This document shows, one piece after another, positions 1-11,784 of a stretch of DNA of 64,000 nt. Source of the DNA: Temnothorax longispinosus. Its lineage: Eukaryota; Arthropoda; Insecta; Hymenoptera; Formicidae. Position numbers and translations under genes: made by a program. The stretch covers positions 23,561,828-23,625,827 of the forward strand of contig NC_092363.1 in NCBI RefSeq assembly GCF_030848805.1. Direction: 5' to 3'. The notes beneath the pieces are model-generated. The model searched no databases. It was not told where the DNA came from and saw only the letters and a list, made by a program, of their open reading frames with translations. Position 1 is the stretch's first letter. Each line of letters opens with the position of its first letter.

Positions 1-1050
1 GAAAATTCACGCAGTGACGTTCTTTTGAGAAAAAACCATTTCAATTTTTTGACAAAAGAATGACAAACACGCCTTTCACGATGAGTATACAACGCGCGAA
101 ATGTAAATCAATTTCATTCACAATAATGAAAAGTAAACCAGCAAAATTATCACGTTCCTATTAAAAGTCGTGGTTCCGGATTACGCCAACAAAATTCACG
201 TAATCGTGATCCAGCTTTTGTTTACACAGCGCGAGAAACGCGCACGATTATTCGAGTGTACCTCATGTATATATACCTCGTTTGATAAATCGATGCGGCG
301 CGCTCGTTAACGGGGCCACGATCGATATCTACGGAACGAACGAGTCGCGGACCGGTCGTTACCAGGAGACACCCGGTACAGCAGATGGGGTGGACGCCCC
401 GAACGAAGCATCTCGCTCGCCTCCAGCCCCATCGCGCGCGGCGTACCCTTCCCTCTTTTCTCGGGCTGCACCCTAATATAAATATTATTACACTTTGATG
501 GGGTTACGGTGACACTAGGGCCCCGCAGACATCCCCGTGAATTCCTTGCTTTCTTCTCGCTCGCTTTTTCATTAGGCCCGAATCCCACGCGGCGCGTGCC
601 GCACGACAATGTTCTTAAGGGCTTAAGCTCTTTCCTCGCCTCCCCGTCTCTTCTTCCTCCTCGCCGACCAACCCTTTGCAGCATCCCGCGGTATGCGTTA
701 CCGATATGAGTCGGCCTGTCGGCTGCTTCTCTCTCTCTCGAAAGTGTTGCGAGCGAACGAAGAGGATAAGCGATCCTATTATGATTTTACCGAGCGAAGA
801 TGGATTTACAAAGAGTTGACATTTGTACCCTTTTCTTCTCCCAGATCATGTGTCATAAAGATTTTCATTTTATTAAAATATTTTTATTTTACTTACTATT
901 ACTGACGCTTCAAAGTGAAAGAAATGTTTATGAGAATCGAAATTTTCAGAAGAAGCGACTATTCCAACTTAAATCTCAAAAGCATAAAAAATAGTACTAG
1001 AAAAGATTATTTGTTTCTTTGATTATATAAATATTTGAATGAGAACCATT
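1..1050. other. Non-coding flank with a GC-rich pocket
   Basis: No convincing exon is seen here. Positions about 290-720 are richer in G+C and CpG than the surroundings and are open in several frames on both strands, but the translations are compositionally odd and lack splice context. A TATATATA stretch lies near 267. If ChAT follows VAChT as in other animals, this would be ChAT first-intron sequence, but no ChAT motif was recognised. Confidence 0.4.
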
Positions 1051-2933
1051 TAGAGTCCGACTGAAAATTCGATTTCGTTTTCGGTTTTGGCCAGATTCGG
1101 CCAAAAATCGGAGTTTTGGTTGGATTTCAGTTTCGGCCGAAATTGCAGAAGAGTTTTGGCGACGTAGCCGAAACTACTTATTTTCCACAGATTTTCTAGA
1201 GTTATTTAAAAAATATTTATATTTTATGTTTAGAAATTTTGTTATTATTAAAATAGTATGATTGTGATACTGCGGATAGTATATAGCATACTACAATTTG
1301 TGAAAATAGGATTAATAATAGGATTATGATAATATGTGTAATTATTATTTTAATAATTAAATTATGATATTTGTAAAGAAAAAGTGTACAGTAGAGGAGA
1401 AGGTGATAATATGGAACCTCTCAATATCTCAAGAATACTTAGCTGTACTTCAAAAGTGTGACAGCTAGAACTTATTTATTAGGTTGCTCTCTAGGCGATA
1501 AAAGCGCTACACAGTTAGAAAATTTGTGTACTTTTGTGAAAAAATCTGCTGGTTAAAGTTTTTGTGTTAAATAATAAACATATTCATGTGTAAATTTAAC
1601 ACATGTCTGCTATTTTAACTGAACTTAACAAATATAGAATGTAAAATTATTAAAATGATTTTAAAAATACGTTAAAGTAACACACTTTGTACGTATTTAT
1701 TAAATGTCTTGAAAACAGAAAAAGAGTGTTGATTTTACTCTTATAGAGTAAAATCAATACTTTTTTCGAGTTGTTTACATTTGTAAAATGTAAAAAGAAC
1801 ATTTCTTATATGTTAATTTCATCATAAAAGTTATGTTAATTGTACACCCAATTGACTTCAAATTACAGTCACAATTATATTTCTTTTTTTGTTGAAATAT
1901 TAACATAGTATTAGTGTTACCATTTAACACATCCATATTATATTAAATTAATACAAAAATTTGAGTGGACGTTTGGGACATGTGATTTATTGTGTTAAAT
2001 TTAACACAAGTTTTCCAACTGTGTAGGTTCATTGATTCTTTAATGGCGGTAGATTAATTAATCTATTTCTGTTTTGTCGATTTTCAAACCTTTCAAAAAG
2101 TACGTAAAACTTTGTTTATTTGTAACTATCCATGATTAACAGATAACTTTTAGAGCCAGACACTTAACATATATGACATTATCTAATATTTCCACGTGTT
2201 TAAGAATATTTAGTCCTTTTCATTTTGCTGCAGCCGCTATTGTTTTTCAAGATGTCAATGTTTGTATTATGGACCCCCAAGGCACTGGGTCAACGTCTGT
2301 GGATTCAGTGTAGTCTGAGCTCACAATGAGTGTGCAGGAGCAGAGAAAAAAGAATACGTATGTGATTTTTGCCGATAGACGAAAGAAAATAAATTTCCTC
2401 TTTTAACTATTTTATTATATAATTATCTATTTTGATAGGACAATATGTTTTTCATGATATGTATTTCTTTCACAATAGTTTGTTTTTAATCGATTACTTT
2501 TTTTGAAAAGCATTCAACGTTTTGTGATTTTTTTTATATTTTCCGCACTTAAAAAATAGTGGGGTCTAATAACCAGCACATTATGACTTACGACTCAACT
2601 GCTCACTTTTCGATAATGCTTTATACAACTTTTCTTGTAAGTGGAGAATTATAAATTAAAAGTTAGAAATGGGTTGCCAATAGAATAAAGAACCTAAGCA
2701 TATCAGGAATGAAAAAATTAAGCTTATAATTTACAAGAAATAGGTCAAAAACAAAGTGGGATTCTATATTACCACCATTTCCTCTTGTATATGAGCGCGT
2801 ATGTACATACATATGGCCTTTCTAGGATTCCCATAGCTTCGGTTTCGGTTTCGACAGAAATTTACACATGACCGAATATTCGTTTTCATCAGTTTCGGCC
2901 GAAATTAAAAAAGATTCTTTCGGTCGGACCCTA
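1051..2933. mobile_element. Terminal-inverted-repeat DNA element with TTCGGCCGAAA motifs
   Basis: The ends are inverted copies of one another: the left begins GTCCGACTGAAAATTCGATT (1055 onward), and the reverse complement of the right end reads GTCCGACCGAAAGAATC, just inside 2930. TAGA occurs outside both ends, but the target duplication is not resolved. Subterminal parts on both sides carry TTTCGGCCGAAA palindromes (about 1130 and 2893). No transposase frame is visible, so it is non-autonomous or decayed. A second inverted-repeat element (1507-2026) sits inside it. The family was not identified; a hAT-type origin is only a guess. Confidence 0.6.
1507..2026. mobile_element. Short inverted-repeat element (CACAG family, copy 1)
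   Basis: The ends are CTACACAGTTAGAAAA and its inverted partner TTTTCCAACTGTGTAG. The interior is full of TTAACACA / TGTGTTAA motifs and has a small perfect hairpin near 1731-1760 (GATTTTACTC / GAGTAAAATC). An inner segment near 1960-2010 (AATTTGAGTGGACGTTTGGGAC) reappears in reverse orientation near 31400-31440, which shows that this and the element at 31369-31806 are one family. No coding capacity. Confidence 0.6.
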
Positions 2934-3220
2934 GACTCCTTAAACTCCTTAAACGAGAAAACTGAGGCAAACTGGCGTGACATAAAGTGCAACACGTGGT
3001 ATTCTTCGGTAACAATGACATCTTTAATAACCGGTTCAACAATATTACAGTGTCATAGGATTTCAATTACATACGCATTTCAAATTACTTGGTTTTTCAT
3101 CAAATAAATATACATACATGTGTGTGTGTGTGTGTGTTTGTGTCTGCGTATATAAGTATAGAATTCACGAGTGTATGTATGTATACTGAGTGTATGTACC
3201 TGTTTTATGTATCTGCGTGT

Positions 3221-3279
<59 letters not shown>

Positions 3280-6200
3280 GCATGTGTGTCTTTTTATGTG
3301 TGTGTTACGCGCAAAGTGCGGATGTATTGCAGTTAAGTTACGCTACGCTTACGGATAATCTCGGGATGCACGATCGCTTCTTCATCGCGCACGGATAATA
3401 TACATTATGCACGGATAATTAGATACATATAATCCCGGTGACCATTTCTCCTCGTTCCGCCCTCTCTCCATCTTGTGATATGTGTTCTCGCGTATTGCGA
3501 TGTTCTGTCGTAACGGACTGCTCCCATCTCGCCGTCTCCCTTCTTCGCAACACTTGGGAATTAGACTCGGTTTCGAGGTGAGAAAAATATCGTTGGGAAA
3601 CTAGCGCCCGTGTTTTCACTCTAAACGTCGTTCCCGATAGTGCTGAGCAAGGTTTTAATATATACAGAACGCACTTTGCGCTTCGTTCGCTTTGCACAAC
3701 GTATTATGTATGTCACCGAGGAAGCTACTTACACATTAGCAGTTTAGGAGCCTAAATCGATGAATATCTTGAAGACTCCAAATCGCTTTCTTAATTTAGA
3801 ATTTTTTCTCAAGCGTAGAAGAAGCAACGAATTATCCGCAAATTGTCCAATAATTATCTACAGGTTATTAATATGTGGAATTTAGAAATCTTCTGTACAC
3901 AATAAAGAAAATTCTTGTCGTTTCCACTCCGACTTAACAGTTATAACAAATGATACATCATATAATCGTCGAAACTTAACGAAATTTGTGTATGTGTACA
4001 ATAACAGTAAGTTTTTCATATTATATAATTATAGCTGAGGATCTCAAAAGCAAAATGAAATTAGCGATAATTTCCTTTTTCGAGAGAAAAATAATTATCA
4101 GGAACAAAATAATCTTTTTTCAATAAAGGATCCTTTTTTGGTAAAACAAAAAACTTTTTAATGCGTTTACTATGTTTTTAAAAAAGTAACTCACTATTTT
4201 TCGAGGAACGCGAGAAATGTATATATATATATGTCTTTTCTTCTTTATTCAAAGAGAAACTTATCTCGTTCCAACAAGATTCAGTTTTCTATTTCACTTT
4301 TAAAATCCTCAGATTCTATTCCTAGTGTCAGGACAATAACACCTTTGCCCAGCACTGGCCTTCAGTCCCGACGCAGAAGAAAGAGGATTCTATACTCACG
4401 TACACACAACTGTCGCGTTCACAACACTTACAAACAATATGATACAAGTAGGCAAGATACACCGAGTGCCCCGGGACTACTGCCACTATCGAAGACCACG
4501 AAGACGACTTTTTAGAGAGGTCGAACGAGCAACGAATGCTTGCTTCGATTATCGTGGCTTCGATCGAAACGTAAGCGCGATTGAAAATGAAACGGATCAT
4601 TTCGCATAGTAAGTTGTGTAGATAGAAAGCAAATAAAATCCAATTTTAAGCGAAAGTTTTAACAGAATTCTAGCTTGAGCTTTTCTTATACGAAAATAAA
4701 GATAAAAAAATTTGTAACTGAAAAAGAAAAGAGTGACAGTTTCGGGACACTCAATACGCGACGTATTCACGCGAAGGAAAAAGCTCCTTTCTTCTCATTT
4801 TCGCGCGTAATATATATTTACAAGAGCAGAAGAAGCTACGAATATAATTTTATATACGATATATATACATACACATTACATACATATACATATATATATA
4901 TAGATGTATATGTATGTAATGTGTATGTATAACCGTAGTGCAACTGACGCAACGCCTTGCCGATAATTATCACATAATCACTTTAACATTGTAACATTTG
5001 TAAACTCGATTTCTCACTGGTCTTGAATCGAAAAGATAAGAGATTAACATCACAAATGTAAATTCTTAAAATAATGAGCGAAAAAAAAAGAATGTTTATC
5101 AAAGTACTAAAAGTTACCAGTTGAGAATGTATCCTAGAATTTGATTAACATATCTAATTATTTTAATGATTTCAGCTAAAAGTGACATTTCAATATTAAA
5201 GAGTTAGAGAAGCACAAAATCTATCTAATTACTTTCGAGATCTTATTGCATTGACCTTCGCTCGATTTGTTCGGCGGAATCGCGACGATAACCATCAACC
5301 AGGCCAGACGTTGCCGTTACCTGATAAAATCCTTAGCTTTAGAGGCCAGCTCATAGAAACGAAATGCCATTGCGGAGAATAAAACACACTCTTTCTCTCT
5401 TCCACGCGGCTATAAAACAAAAACGCGTAGCCTATGTTTAGGTACATATGTATAGCGGTCTAATATAGAGAGTGTATCTACGTTACGTTAGGTCGGGTTA
5501 CTTGCTTGGATATATATCTATTATGGGGAGAGCTTTACAATTATTCGCTCGTACTACGCGACCACGGGGATAAAAACTGCAAAGTTCAGGCACTGAATTA
5601 ACTCAAAGCACTCGCGAATCAATTCTCGAGGATCCGCGCGACGATGGGCGAGTGGTCCTGAAGTCCGATCGACGCGAGCGAAACGGATTCCCTGACGATC
5701 GAGGAACCTCTTCTTTTCGCGTCCAACACGCCGGCGATGTAATCGCCGTGCCGGTATATGTGTGTATAGTGCTATAGTTGATTAACAACTTATTTATTTG
5801 CTTCTCGCGATGTTTCTTAGTATTGACGAGTAGGTACGAATGTGTGCTGTGCCCTCGGCCGTAAGGCTTGCCGGCTATCGCCGAGAAAAATCGTAAAAGC
5901 AAATTTTTATATATCTAAATAATCTTCTTCTAAATAACTCAAAAAAGAAATTTTGTTCTATCTTTTCTTTTTCACCCTGCTTTGTGTTTAAAAAAATAAT
6001 TATGCATGTGTGCATTGCTCTGCAAAACAACGTTAAAGTAAATAATTATTACTTTAGAATAATTTAAAAAAATAGAGTAAATAATGTATCTAAAATAAAT
6101 AGAAATGCATCTTGAGAGAGCAGCTTGCGATAGTCACCGCGAAACCTTGCGTCCAAGCCACTCCGACACATAATAAAATTTTTGACATATTTACATACAT

Positions 6201-7338
6201 ATAGAAATTATTATGCACGCCTAGATACGTCTAGATATCACACGCGATTTGCCGCGTGAACCGAACTCCCTCCCCCCCCCTGTGACCAGTATTCGAACGA
6301 AATATATATCCCTACAATTAGAAAAGTAATCTCATAAAAATACAGATATGTTTACTTTAACGCGCTCGCGCTTTGGTACTGATATTGCTCCATTATTGCG
6401 GCAAAGTACTCAATTAGTGCGAAAGAAATCGTATGACACTGAAGCGAAGAAACAGATAATTATAATTAGAGAAAAACATCGTGAAATGTTATAAATATTA
6501 GGGTTATATTATAAAGTTAACTTATCAATCTTTAATTATTTAACAAAATAGAAGTCGACTTCTTTAGAATTCTAACGCTATATGTGTGTTTTTGTTGGTA
6601 TATAATATTGCAAAAGACATCGTTTTAGATTCTGTTCAAAAATAGCAGAAATAACTTTCTTTTCATATCTCTTTTAAAGACAAGGAATGAGTATAAGGAC
6701 AAGCTTTCAGACATTGAAAATTACCTGGAATAAAAATTTGTTAGTAGAACAGCTTTAATTATTACCTGCCATTTCCATCAATGTTCGTAATGCTTATACC
6801 CATTGTTTATTAATAATAGAATATGTAACAAATAACAATTTTAGAATATATACGCGTTTTATTTGAATCACCGAAAACAATTCTTGTAATATAAGTTTCA
6901 CTATTAACATGTTGTCTATGGCATTTTAGTAACGAGTATTTAAAAATCGAAGCAGAGATGAGAGTACTTTGCCAATACAGAGCGATTCGTGGGGCAAATC
7001 GACCGCCCTCATCACAACCCCACAACTATACAATCGCCTACTTAACTTAAAGCCTTATTTCCTAGATTTCTGACGTCTTAATTAGTGATATGATATTTCC
7101 GTTCAGCAATGTACGGTTCTCAAACGAAAGCATTAAAAACTCAAGACTTGCCCAATGGCAATCCGCGAGCGAAGGTCCTTGCTGATGGGAAGCCTTCGTC
7201 GCGGCCGTGAATCCTCCCTCTATCTTTCGATCCGTCTACAGTTCGCGCAATGATTTCTTGCAGCCCGAATAAAGAACGTTGTCTCTTTTCTCCTTCCTCC
7301 ATAGCACCGACACATCCCCCCCGTCTTCTCACTCTAAT
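2934..7338. other. Gene-free A+T-rich stretch
   Basis: No supported exon on either strand. It contains TG and TA microsatellites (3119-3272), a TA/CATA-rich tract at about 4855-4925, and a short C run near 6273-6282. The longest open frames here are either dinucleotide-repeat translations or arginine-rich translations of CpG-rich DNA without splice signals. It would be ChAT intron sequence if the conserved locus layout holds. Confidence 0.4.
3119..3272. repeat. Compound TG / TA microsatellite
   Basis: A run of TG at 3119-3136 is followed, after TGTATG-type imperfect repeats, by an uninterrupted TA run at 3231-3272 (21 units). Open frames here translate to Cys/Val and Ile/Tyr alternations and are artefacts of the repeat. 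Confidence 0.9.
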
Positions 7339-7344
7339 TTTATT
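7339..7344 (-). terminator. Candidate VAChT polyadenylation signal
   Basis: TTTATT on the plus strand is AATAAA on the minus strand, 557 bases after the VAChT stop codon. It is the first plausible hexamer I found in that direction. A transcript ending here would have a 3' UTR of about 0.57 kb. Cleavage position is not visible. Confidence 0.35.
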
Positions 7345-7900
7345 TCGATGTAGTTATTCTCCTTAAGGTCCTTATTATTCCCGACGAAGACGACTACTGT
7401 CCTTTCCGCGTGCTTATCCGACCGTGCTTTCCCTTCCACTTCTCTCAACGTCTCCTATCCCGTCTCTTCCTTTCCCCTCTTTCCTCGCGACTCGTATTAC
7501 CAGCTGCGCACGGAAGCTCGAGCCAGGACCATCAGGATTCACTGTTCGCGGACGTAAACCCATCGCGAGAGCTCCGAGGGAATCACTTTGGAAGTCGTTG
7601 CACCTGCCATCCCCGATAAACACCTACGATACTCCGGAGGACGATCGAGATCCGGCGGAACGCCGCGCCGGCGCGATCGGCGATCCTCCCCCCCCCCCTT
7701 GATCGAGCGTCCCGATCGCCATCGCTGCCCGGGAGTTCCGCCGAGCCGCCGCGCCGTGCTCCGCGATGACGTCGATTCTTTTTCTTGCCGATATAAGTGG
7801 AAGCCTGTCACGAAGACTCTCGAACACACTCTCGAGCGAAGGGGACGCGCATGCGCGATCGGTTAGACCGCTACGGCGACACTCGGCGACGGACGTCGCT

Positions 7901-9667
7901 TTAGAACATCCCTTGCCTGAAGGGGTTGCTGTCCCCGGCCGGCCGCTGATCCGCCGGATCCGGCCTTCTGAAAGGGTTTACGTCAGCCTGGGCAGCACCC
8001 CGCTGATCCTGGCGCTCGGCCACGTAATTCCTCTGTTGACTGTAGTCGCCGGGCTGAGCGTAGCCAGCCGATTGATTGTAGACCGGCGGCTGCTCGTGAG
8101 CGGGTTGGTTGTAACCGCCGATCGTGTTCTGCGCGCCATAACCGCCGGCGCGCTGATCGTAACCGATCTGCCCCGCCGTCTGATAGTTCTGATCGTAGCC
8201 CTGATCGATATTCGTCTCCATACGCGTCTGGTTCAGATGGTTACCGATCTCGCCAGTGATCGGCCGCTGTTCCTGCAGCACGTACGTCTGGTACTCCTTG
8301 TCGGGCGGATCTTGCATCAGCACGTTTGCCTCGTCCTGGAACGGCTTGAAGTCGTAGATGTGACGCAGGTAGTAGAGGACCGGCGCGTAGAGCAGATTCG
8401 AGAAGGCGATTCCGATATTCAGGGCGGTGAAGCCGATCGCCTCGACGACCCCGCCGGCTATGATTGGACCCACCGCGTACGCCAAGCTGTACGAAATGTC
8501 GGCGATCGCGTAGATGCTACCGTACACCGACACATACCTAACGTCCACTAGGTAGCCTAGGGTGGGCAGCAGCGCGGTGTCGATAAGCGCGATACCGAAG
8601 CAGATGCCGCACAGCGGTATCATCAGCACCACGTACGAGCTGGAGAACGGTATGATGAAACAGCAGAGACCTTCGAGCGCGAGGCCGCCCGCCGCCATCA
8701 GCCATTGATATTGCGGATACTGCTTAGCCATCTTCACGGTAATTATGACGCCGATCACGTGCGGGACGAAGGCCGGCAACCAGATCATACCGATTTTCCA
8801 GTTGTCGTGCGTCATCGTATCCTCCATCCATAGCGAGATCGTCGGCTCGAGGAAGGCGAGCGCGACGTTGGACATCATCAGGGCGCCCGCGCACACGGCG
8901 ATGTACGGGTCTATCAGCAGCCGCCAGATCGGTATCGTTGACTTGGCGGCATTGTTACGGCGATCTTGCATTTGTTGCTTGATCGGCTTCATCACCAACA
9001 ATAACATGAAACCGTCCGCCAGGCTGACGAACGCCAGGATCAGGAACGGCACCTCCTTGCCGGCGAACTGGTAGAGGGCACCTCCGAACGGCGGCGCGAC
9101 CAGGCAGCCGAAGCTGATGAACGCCAGTGCGATGCCGAGCGCCTTCGAGCGTTCCGACTCCTCCGTGAAGCGATCGGCGATCATAGCGAGACCGGCGGTA
9201 TCGGCGAACGCGGAGCCGACGCCCTGCAAGCTTCTGGCGAAGAACAGCACGCCGTAGCTCTTGCCGCACGCAAACACGCTGGTCGAGAGGAACATGATAC
9301 AAAGACCGATCATCATCGGAATGTCGTAGCCGATCCGATCAATCAGCGCGCCGGAGAACGGATTCACCATCAGTTGCACTATTGCCTTCGACGCGAATAG
9401 CACTCCCGTGGCGGAGTCCTGGCCGTGATGACTAGGCGCGCCGGTAGCGTTGACCGGTTCTTCCTCGACCTCGCCGAACGCGCCGATATATTTAAGGTAA
9501 TCGGGGATAATCGGTACTATCACCATGTACAGCATGTTGTCCAGTAGCAGCGCCACGCAGACGATGACCAGGATCAGCTTGCGCTGAGCTTTCGGCTCTT
9601 GCAGCTTCGTCCAGATGATTTCCTTGAGCTCACCGAACTCCATGTTGAGTATCGGTATCGTCGTCAT
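7901..9667 (-). CDS. VAChT: Vesicular acetylcholine transporter
   Basis: A 588-residue, 12-helix major facilitator (DHA1/SLC18) protein that exchanges lumenal protons for cytosolic acetylcholine to fill synaptic vesicles. Helix 1 (about 31-54) carries LLLDNMLYMVIVPIIPDYL, the VMAT/VAChT signature with the membrane aspartate D43. A lumenal loop follows with a glycosylation sequon at N73. Then come K94, the MFS motif A GALIDRIG (106-113) and, in helix 10, IDTALLPT with D363; VYGSIYAIADIS (381-392) leads into helix 11. The cytosolic tail (about 435-588) starts with DPPDKEYQTY, is Tyr/Gln/Gly-rich, and ends in two NPF motifs (N564, N581). The reading frame is unbroken by introns, as in other insects, and length is near the insect norm. 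The start ATG follows a candidate 3' splice site, so the 5' UTR is probably spliced. Identification is certain; the ChAT partner is not in view. Confidence 0.97.
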   Translation of the reverse strand: MTTIPILNMEFGELKEIIWTKLQEPKAQRKLILVIVCVALLLDNMLYMVIVPIIPDYLKYIGAFGEVEEEPVNATGAPSHHGQDSATGVLFASKAIVQLMVNPFSGALIDRIGYDIPMMIGLCIMFLSTSVFACGKSYGVLFFARSLQGVGSAFADTAGLAMIADRFTEESERSKALGIALAFISFGCLVAPPFGGALYQFAGKEVPFLILAFVSLADGFMLLLVMKPIKQQMQDRRNNAAKSTIPIWRLLIDPYIAVCAGALMMSNVALAFLEPTISLWMEDTMTHDNWKIGMIWLPAFVPHVIGVIITVKMAKQYPQYQWLMAAGGLALEGLCCFIIPFSSSYVVLMIPLCGICFGIALIDTALLPTLGYLVDVRYVSVYGSIYAIADISYSLAYAVGPIIAGGVVEAIGFTALNIGIAFSNLLYAPVLYYLRHIYDFKPFQDEANVLMQDPPDKEYQTYVLQEQRPITGEIGNHLNQTRMETNIDQGYDQNYQTAGQIGYDQRAGGYGAQNTIGGYNQPAHEQPPVYNQSAGYAQPGDYSQQRNYVAERQDQRGAAQADVNPFRRPDPADQRPAGDSNPFRQGMF

Positions 9668-9710
9668 GGTTCCTAGGTGTAGCCGCCCGCGGGGCGACCG
9701 GCGTCTTCTG
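9668..9710 (-). promoter_or_regulatory. VAChT 5' UTR with candidate 3' splice site
   Basis: Read on the minus strand, a CA-rich tract ends in GACCCAG at 9714-9708, 41 bases before the ATG. A second AG (CACCTAG) lies 5 bases before the ATG. Either could receive an upstream leader exon, as expected if VAChT shares 5' exons with ChAT. Which one is used cannot be told without transcripts. Confidence 0.4.
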
Positions 9711-11400
9711 GGTCTTTTTGTGTGTGTCTTAGTGGAAGGGACTAACCGCGGTCACAACCAGTCGTGTGACCTCGGGAAGCGAGCGTGACGACGAGATCGT
9801 CGCGATTGGGGCGGCGCGCATCAGGCCGGGCCGGGGGTAACCTACAACAGATCACCGATTTGGCAACGATTAGCTCGCGGAAACAAACTGACTTCGCGTG
9901 GAACACGCTTCCGCGCGCGCTTCTATACGCGCGACGGCAAACCGCTTCGCGAGAACGCGGATTCGGAGAAGCGACTCGGGACTGAGGGAAAGAGTTGCCG
10001 AGAGGAGAAGATAGGGGAGCCCTGACCCGGCCTGTGGTCAGCGCGAAACGATATCCATTCACCCATCACCCCTCAACCCCCCGACCCCAGCTTTGTAACC
10101 CCCGCGAGCACCATGAACGCATCAACTACGGTCTTGCGTGCGCGAAAGAAACACGTCGCGGAAACGCACGCCCGCACTCGGCTTGGCTTTTCCTCGTAGG
10201 CTGTGCTCCCCTTCGCCCGCGTGAAAGAGAACACGATACCGGATAGAGGCTCCCCCACGATAAGACGTCACGGGATCGACTCTATGTACCTGAGCGAGCC
10301 TTGCTGGTGTATTGCGTATCGCATTACGGCGGAGATATAAACAGCACGAAAAAAAGTATTGAGAAAACAAGAGGCGAGGGTCGATGTGACGTGCTTGTCA
10401 TCGGGGTCATCGCTAATCACTTCGCGGGTGTTAGTGTCGAAGGGAATGGCTTGGTAGTAATTGTAGACAATATTGTTTTTTTTTTTTGTCAAGTTTTCGA
10501 TCGTTGAAACAATGACCAATTAAGATAAGAAAAATAAATAATGTATATTAATTGGGTTCCATTAAAAATTATTGTATGTAAAGATTTTACTATTTAAATT
10601 TGCATTATTTTATTTATCGTTATTTATCGAAGCTAGAAAACATTAATAGCTAAAGTAACTCCATGAAAAAAAAAGAATTGCGCTAAAGTAGGCATTTTCT
10701 TCTTTTATTATAGATGCAATTTATTAATTTTTTAAAATTTTCTTTCTATAATTTCTCGCCTTTTATATATTTTTTTAATTACCAGAAGCATAGCGCAAAA
10801 GCACGATGAAAAATGGCGGATTTAAATTATAGTTTAATAGTGTAATGAAATAACTTAAAGAGTGTTTCTCAAAAGATTTGAAGATCGTAGAAAGAAACTG
10901 AAGTAATATCTCGCGGTCTGACGGAAAAGATTGACAAGTGCAGTTAACAAAAAGTGCACTTATCAACTTTTTCCTGACATTTTAACAATCTAGATTAACA
11001 ATCTACCTAATCTAATTTATTTCTTTCGAGAAGTGAATTATTTATCGGAGGATCTTGCAGTTTCATTATTTATTTACTCTATCGTTATCTTATCCTAATT
11101 TGTCAGGAATTTTTTACGACGGTAAAAAGACGCGTGCCCGGGTCGATAGCAAATTACTATAATAACACGCGAACTAACATTTAAGCCGGGACCTTCGGGC
11201 GACCGTCCGGAACGACGCGATGGCTCCTCCGCGTATTCTTCGCGCGTTTGCGAAATGGCGCCTGTCAATCGTCGTCATCATCGTGACTCTCGTTAATGGC
11301 GCAACGCGATCGATCGACGAGCTCCACTACGGCAACGAGTCTTCTCGACGTACGAAAGAAGACCGCACGTGTAAAAAAAAACGGCGTTTCACCGACTTAC
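9711..11400. other. Presumed intron upstream of VAChT
   Basis: The first 500 bases are CpG-rich and open in several frames without convincing protein. From about 10480 onward it is A+T-rich with a T run at 10475-10488. No repeat or exon is supported. It separates the VAChT acceptor from the candidate exon at 11401-11636 and would be an intron if those are joined. Confidence 0.35.
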
Positions 11401-11636
11401 CGGAGTTACTGGCGAACTTCTGCTTGAGGGAATTGGCGAGGCGTTGGGAGCCCGCCAAGGTCGGAAGACCGGCGAGCAGGCCGCTCAGAGTCGAAGCGAC
11501 GTCCGATCCGTCTTCGTCCTTCGAGTCGTTCACCGACTCCTTGGCTCCTCGCGTCCCCGGGCCCTCCACCTTTTCAGCCGAGTTCACAACCGCGTCTGCA
11601 ATGGCGACAATATTTTGCGGTCGAACAATTCGCGGA
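11401..11636 (-). CDS. Candidate internal coding exon upstream of VAChT
   Basis: On the minus strand a pyrimidine tract TCTCTCTCTAACAG ends at 11637 and a near-consensus donor CCG|GTAAGTCGG begins at 11400, framing a 236-base exon (phase 2 in, phase 1 out). One frame is open throughout and has protein-like composition: it starts PRIVRPQNIVAIADAVVNS, has an acidic Ser/Asp middle (NDSKDEDGSD), then TLSGLLAGLPTLAGSQRLAN and KQKFASNSG. I recognise no family. It lies on the VAChT strand, about 1.7 kb upstream, where the shared 5' exons of a cholinergic locus would be expected, so an N-terminal ChAT exon is one possibility. The opposite strand is also open from 11220 to 11684, with an ATG and a signal-peptide-like start (KWRLSIVVIIVTLVNGA), so strand assignment is not certain. 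Confidence 0.42.
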
Positions 11637-11784
11637 CTGTTAGAGAGAGACAATGATAAATTCGTTCCATTAGCCCGGGAATGAATGGGGGATGATACAG
11701 TTGCAAATCTGTGCCACGGAAACGGAAATTTATCTTTGATGAACTCGCGGCGCCTTCAATTTGGGTCAAGCATTACTATATATA

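Noticed and set aside
2868..3107. Plus-strand frame beginning in the right end of the element at 1051-2933
   Set aside because: It starts in the terminal repeat and runs into unrelated DNA, with no transposase motif.
3080..3398. Ile-Tyr and Cys-Val repeat frames
   Set aside because: Translations of TA and TG microsatellites.
7766..8551. A 261-residue plus-strand frame opposite VAChT
   Set aside because: It is antisense to an unmistakable transporter and rich in Arg/Val/Leu, as expected of a shadow of GC-rich codons.
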